NCBI GenBank assembly: GCA_015062585.1
Contig: SUUJ01000002.1
Coordinates: forward strand, 145,263 to 209,262
Source of the DNA: Alphaproteobacteria bacterium
GTDB lineage: Bacteria; Pseudomonadota; Alphaproteobacteria; RF32; CAG-239
Length of the DNA stretch: 64,000 nucleotides
Direction: 5' to 3'
Shown: one piece after another, positions 60,087 to 64,000 of the stretch
How the letters are laid out: every line of letters starts with the position of its first letter
Numbering within the stretch: position 1 is the stretch's first letter
Notes under the pieces: generated by a model
Databases searched by the model: none
Told to the model about the DNA's origin: nothing
The model's input: only the letters and a program-made list of their open reading frames with translations
Made by a program: the position numbers and the translations under genes

Positions 60087-61445
60087 ATGAAAAATATTTA
60101 TAACATATCAATAAAATTTTCAAAGATACTGGTAATGTTGTTACTGGTAGTATTCTTATCTGCCTGCGAAAGCGGAATAGTTGTAGGTGAAGCGTGTGAA
60201 ACAGAAGTAAATGAGCCCAATATTAAAAATAATTGTGCCGATGTAACATCAAAAAGCTGTTTGGGTTGCCAAATATTTGATATAATGTTTAAGGCTGTGG
60301 GTGTCAGTGTTATGAGATTACACAGTGAGTTGACCAGTGGCGCAATGGCTTTGATGATGATATGTTTTTCTTTATGGCTAGCCAAAAGGTTGCTAACCTT
60401 TGTTTCATCGGTAACCGATAGTTCTATTGCTCAGGTATGGAACGAAATTGCCAAACAGGCATTTTTATGTATGTTCTGTGGAATTTTAGCTTCGTCTCCG
60501 TCAATGCTGATATACGCCGTAAATACATTTGTATATCCGGTTTATGCCGCTTTTATCAAATTAGGTATAGAACTGTTAAACAACGCTCTTGATCTTGGAG
60601 GATCTAGCGCTTCGAAAACTATTGCAGTTTTTGGATCTGAAAAAGAGCTAACCATAGTAAACAAAGAACTAGGTTGCAAGTTTGACAGCGTAGGTCTCAT
60701 TACCACATCCGGATTTCCTGTAGAATTTGGAAACACACTCAAATGTATGATAAACATCTTAAAAGAATATTTGTCGCTCGGCGGTGAAATATCGTTTAAG
60801 CTGATGAAAAACAGCTCATTCTTTACCGGTATGATAGCAGGTTTCTTTGTTTATCTGACATTTTGGGTCGTAAGAATAATGTTTGTGTTCTATTTGGTAG
60901 ACACTATTTTCCAGATGGGCATAATAATTTTAGTTCTTCCAATATTTATTATGGCTTATGCGTTTAAGTCCACACGAGGTTGGACCGGCACAATATTTAA
61001 AAATATGATAGCTTCAGCCGGATTTTTGATGTGCTTTTCGGTTATTGTATCTTTAGTATTAACGGCTATGGTCAGCTTGGTTACTAAAAGAGCAGATATC
61101 TTTAACCCGGGAGGTAGCTTAGAGGGAGCCGAAGTTGTAACAAGAGATTTGGGCATAAGCGTATTTTGTTTATTACTTATCGGATTTTTAGTACAATCGA
61201 CAATGGCAATATCACAAGGTATTATGTCATCGCTAATCGGCAGCAGTATGACATCAAACTTCCAACAGAATTTGAAATCTATGTTGGAAAAGGCCAAGAA
61301 AATTGTAGTGTCAGGACTTGGTTCAGCGGCTACAGCCGGCTTGTCTGTGCTTCCGGCAGGCGCTATTAGGACAATTAAGTCAATAAAAGCTTCTCGAGCC
61401 AAAATAAGACGTTTGACCGGTGGCAAGATTGAAAATGGAGAATAA
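60087..61445 (+). CDS. virB6: VirB6-like membrane protein with lipoprotein-type signal
   Basis: 452 residues. The N-terminal signal carries a lipobox-like LSAC at about residue 27, then a short exported part with CxxC (CLGCQIFD), and five or more helices (GAMALMMICFSLWLAKRLL, MFCGILASSPSMLIYAVNTF, FFVYLTFWVVRIMFVFYLV, GIIILVLPIFIMAYAFKSTRG, FLMCFSVIVSLVLTAMVSLV). It is shorter than the other VirB6 copies, with little cytoplasmic tail. If acylated, it would be an unusual lipid-anchored polytopic protein; a plain membrane signal is also possible. Confidence 0.78.
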   Translation: MKNIYNISIKFSKILVMLLLVVFLSACESGIVVGEACETEVNEPNIKNNCADVTSKSCLGCQIFDIMFKAVGVSVMRLHSELTSGAMALMMICFSLWLAKRLLTFVSSVTDSSIAQVWNEIAKQAFLCMFCGILASSPSMLIYAVNTFVYPVYAAFIKLGIELLNNALDLGGSSASKTIAVFGSEKELTIVNKELGCKFDSVGLITTSGFPVEFGNTLKCMINILKEYLSLGGEISFKLMKNSSFFTGMIAGFFVYLTFWVVRIMFVFYLVDTIFQMGIIILVLPIFIMAYAFKSTRGWTGTIFKNMIASAGFLMCFSVIVSLVLTAMVSLVTKRADIFNPGGSLEGAEVVTRDLGISVFCLLLIGFLVQSTMAISQGIMSSLIGSSMTSNFQQNLKSMLEKAKKIVVSGLGSAATAGLSVLPAGAIRTIKSIKASRAKIRRLTGGKIENGE

Positions 61446-61447
61446 AC

Positions 61448-63976
61448 ATGACTAAAAACGTGTTTAACATAAGCAAATTTATCAAAGCGAGTATGATACT
61501 CGTACTTGCGCTTATGTTAAATATTGCTGGCTATTCATGTGCGTTAGCTGGTTTTTGGGAAGAAATGGCAAAAAATTCTAATCCGAACAGCTCATCATCT
61601 GTAGATGCATTTTCAGCAATAACATCCTCTAAAATATTAGAATCACAGGGAAATATACAAGGTGCCGGAGAGGTTGTTGAAAGACATCTTATAGATAATA
61701 ATGTTGACACAGAAACAGCCAAAGCAAAAGCAGAAGAGCATGTTTCTGGGTATGTATCACAAACACCAAATAGCAATTGTGATGTTTCTCAATTCAAAGC
61801 GCAATATCAATCAGGTTGTTGGTCTTGTTTGGTTATCGAACAGTTGCTCTCGGCTTTTCTAAATGCAGCTCGACACGGTATTCCCGTTACACAAAAAGCC
61901 GGCACGATTCTTCTTATTTTAGGAACAATTTTGTGGTTAGCAAAATGGGCATTAAACAATGTGTCTTCATTCAACGAGATACAAACAGCCAATATTTTTA
62001 ACGAATTGTTCAAATTTAGCTTCAAAGTTATGCTTGCCTACTTTTTTATCGGAGTAGCAGTAAAAGGTATCAGCCAATATTTTGTTCGCCCGATAATGTC
62101 AGTAGGTGCCATAGTCGGTCAAAATATGTGGGACGAGGACATAGTAGAATATACCGAAGCTTGGGATGATTTGTCAGATATTGCTATTACCAAGGCCATA
62201 GAAGAAGCCGAAAAACAGCCGGCTGCCGAAGAATCAAAAGATGATATTGATGAGGAAAAGAAAAAAGAATTAGAAGATATAAAGAAAAAAGATAAATCTT
62301 CAACTTATGAAATTCCGCCGTTTCAAGTTCCGGGCACCAGCGGTTCCATAACATCATTCCCGGGTTGCCGTATTCCGCCTCCGACCAGCGGACAGAGTAG
62401 TTGCGGTAGCTTTTCACATATGGGCTTGGATGTGGCCGCGCGAAGCGGTGCGCCGATATGGGCTGTTGCCGGTGGAAAAGCCACCTATCTTAAGAGCGGC
62501 GGTTGGGGCAATATGGTAAAAATTACCACCAAACACAAAGGAGCCAGTTGGACTCATATATATGCTCATATGAATGATAAGGATTGGAGCAAATACAAGA
62601 GTATCAATCAAAACAAAGAGGTTGCTCGCGGCGAAATAATCGGTGGTGTAGGTTCAACCGGAAACAGTAGCGGTCCTCACTTGCATTTGGAGATAATTTT
62701 AACCGGAACCGTTGACGGAAAAAAATACAATAACGATGTTTTAGATCCCATATCGTTAGGTGATGGCAAAATTGTCGTAAGAGGCAAGAAAAATTCTGAT
62801 GGTACGGTAAATAAAGATAGCTGCACCTGTGGAAAAGGCTCTAATCCGGCATGCCAATATCACTCTTCATGGAAACCTGCTCAAAAAGCCAAAGATGTAG
62901 AACGCAGCACAAATAAAATATGCCGAGGCTTTAATTCAGCAGACCCGAAAACAAGCATTCCTAAAAAAGGTCAAGTTCCACCGGGAGGAATAACAAACCC
63001 CGGCACCATAGCTACGCCGGTTTCCACAGCCTATATTGGAGATGACAAAGGATATACCGCTCCGTTTGGTGCGCCGATAATTGAGAAAATAGTTTACACC
63101 GGTCCGACTGATATATTCCCAAAATCGATAATGAACTCAATGTTGGGTGCTATGCGTGCAATTACTAATATCACCGCCGAAAATATGGTATTAGGCAGAT
63201 CTATTATGTGTTATGCTAATTTGGAAAATGGCGGTAAAGTAAAAGTAGGTAGCTTTCAATTTATCAATATATTCATGTGGTTAGAGGGGCTCATAATTCT
63301 GCTTACCGGATTGTTGCTGACCATGTCCATCGGCTACTATTTCTTAGATATTTCATTTAAGATAGGCTTCAGCGTTCTGGCCTTGCCTATTGTGATAGGT
63401 TTATGGCCGTTTGAGGTCACCAAAGACAGGCTTAAAAAGGTTGTAAGTATAATGCTTAAGGCTTCAGCTTCATTTGCATTTATGGCAATAATTACCTCGT
63501 ATGGTATGTCGCTTGTTTCCGAAACTTTTGGCGGGCTCGAAGAGCTGTATGATAAAATAGGGTCTGTAAACAGCGGAATGTCAAACAAAGAATTAGATGC
63601 ATTGAACGGCTACATAAAAGAGAATGTTTCAATATTTTCAATGACATTTATTCTGTTGTGTTTCTCAATGTTCTATTTCTTCAGCCTTATCAAAGAATCA
63701 ATAGATAAATATACAAATCATTTCTTCCCTGATGCTGTATTTGGCACAAGCAAACCTATGCACGAAGGGGCTAAGGCCGCTACTGAAAAAGTTGGAAAAA
63801 TTGCAGCAGCTCCGGCAAAATTAGCAGGAGGATATATAGGAACTCAGTTTGGTAATCTTGGCCAAAAAGCCACAGCCGGAATAGGCAGGGCTACCGGTAA
63901 ATTAGCAACCAAAACCGTAAACTTGGTTACCGGACACAAAGAAAATTCCGGTGGCGGAGAAGGAGACGGCAAATGA
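61448..63976 (+). CDS. virB6: VirB6-like membrane protein with inserted M23 (LytM) peptidoglycan endopeptidase
   Basis: 842 residues. Signal or anchor (about 10-35), exported part with CWSC, two membrane helices (AGTILLILGTILWLAKWAL and FKVMLAYFFIGVAVKGI), an acidic Lys/Glu linker, then a complete M23 domain (about 296-430) with zinc ligands His324 and Asp328 (HMGLD), His370 region (THIYAHM) and His411-x-His413 (GPHLHLE). After a Cys-rich linker the VirB6 helices resume (FMWLEGLIILLTGLLLTMSI, IGFSVLALPIVIGLWPFEVTKD, ASFAFMAIITSYGMSLV). The domain would act on the wall in the periplasm, the job of VirB1 in classical systems. GGAG precedes ATG 61448. It overlaps the next gene by ATGA. Confidence 0.88.
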   Translation: MTKNVFNISKFIKASMILVLALMLNIAGYSCALAGFWEEMAKNSNPNSSSSVDAFSAITSSKILESQGNIQGAGEVVERHLIDNNVDTETAKAKAEEHVSGYVSQTPNSNCDVSQFKAQYQSGCWSCLVIEQLLSAFLNAARHGIPVTQKAGTILLILGTILWLAKWALNNVSSFNEIQTANIFNELFKFSFKVMLAYFFIGVAVKGISQYFVRPIMSVGAIVGQNMWDEDIVEYTEAWDDLSDIAITKAIEEAEKQPAAEESKDDIDEEKKKELEDIKKKDKSSTYEIPPFQVPGTSGSITSFPGCRIPPPTSGQSSCGSFSHMGLDVAARSGAPIWAVAGGKATYLKSGGWGNMVKITTKHKGASWTHIYAHMNDKDWSKYKSINQNKEVARGEIIGGVGSTGNSSGPHLHLEIILTGTVDGKKYNNDVLDPISLGDGKIVVRGKKNSDGTVNKDSCTCGKGSNPACQYHSSWKPAQKAKDVERSTNKICRGFNSADPKTSIPKKGQVPPGGITNPGTIATPVSTAYIGDDKGYTAPFGAPIIEKIVYTGPTDIFPKSIMNSMLGAMRAITNITAENMVLGRSIMCYANLENGGKVKVGSFQFINIFMWLEGLIILLTGLLLTMSIGYYFLDISFKIGFSVLALPIVIGLWPFEVTKDRLKKVVSIMLKASASFAFMAIITSYGMSLVSETFGGLEELYDKIGSVNSGMSNKELDALNGYIKENVSIFSMTFILLCFSMFYFFSLIKESIDKYTNHFFPDAVFGTSKPMHEGAKAATEKVGKIAAAPAKLAGGYIGTQFGNLGQKATAGIGRATGKLATKTVNLVTGHKENSGGGEGDGK

Positions 63977-64000
63977 TAAAGTTGTTTGACATTTGTAAAA
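63973..64000 (+). CDS. Start of a further gene in the VirB6 operon, truncated by window edge
   Basis: ATG at 63973 overlaps the preceding stop as ATGA, and AGGAGA lies seven bases before it. Only MIKLFDICK is visible, so nothing can be said about function beyond probable coupling to the VirB6-M23 gene. Confidence 0.5.

Overview
The window is AT-rich bacterial chromosome, most likely from an uncultured, low-GC alphaproteobacterium (host- or gut-associated lineages with enlarged type IV secretion loci are the best fit). This is inferred from the style of the VirB proteins (duplicated VirB8, several VirB6 with exported N-termini), the prepilin leader type and the low GC. No rRNA or tRNA was seen, so the taxonomy stays tentative. 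Shikimate kinase, MTA/SAH nucleosidase and a ROK sugar kinase lie between the machinery genes, which points to a chromosome rather than a plasmid.

Layout. 1-218: start of an outer-membrane protein gene. 560-11639 (minus strand): a type IVb pilus operon of the IncI thin-pilus type, transcribed OmpA-like protein, PilL/TcpQ-like lipoprotein, PilN secretin, PilO, enlarged PilP, PilQ ATPase, PilR, a pilin-like protein without leader, and PilS prepilin, closed by a terminator at 478-517. 11829-13757: a VirB6-like protein, divergent from the pilus operon. 13774-17115: Xer-type recombinase with a tiny coupled membrane gene, aroK, mtnN, ROK kinase. 17116-18331: a non-coding island of duplicated palindromic repeats followed by the promoter region of the secretion locus.

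18332-64000 (mostly plus strand): a large, elaborated VirB-type type IV secretion system. Order: VirB2, second VirB2-like, a 1,801-residue coiled-coil protein with a VirB2-like hairpin in its middle, VirB3, VirB4, five exported coiled-coil or repeat proteins in the place where VirB5 normally lies, VirB8, small lipoprotein (VirB7-like), second VirB8, VirB9 with a SPOR-like tail, a VirB10 split into two repeat-rich proteins, VirB11, a cytosolic repeat protein, a Pro/Gln-tailed protein, a secretin-like lipoprotein, a bitopic membrane protein, then (minus) a two-HTH S24-like regulator, and (plus) a small membrane protein followed by three more VirB6-like proteins, the last carrying a complete M23 (LytM) peptidoglycan endopeptidase.

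How it works together (inference). VirB4 and VirB11 power the machine, VirB3/VirB6/VirB8 form the inner-membrane platform, VirB7/VirB9/VirB10 form the outer core, and the exported coiled-coil set probably builds or decorates an unusually long pilus or surface structure. SPOR and M23 domains tie it to the peptidoglycan wall. Three promoters (upstream of both long VirB6 paralogues and of VirB2) share a gap-free element GTAnCA-N6-AAGTA-N10-TATGATA, so the scattered parts are probably one regulon. Inverted ACTT/AAGT repeats at four promoters suggest that the XRE/S24-like regulator controls it. No VirD4 coupling protein, relaxase, VirB1 or prepilin peptidase is visible, so whether this system conjugates DNA or delivers proteins cannot be decided here.
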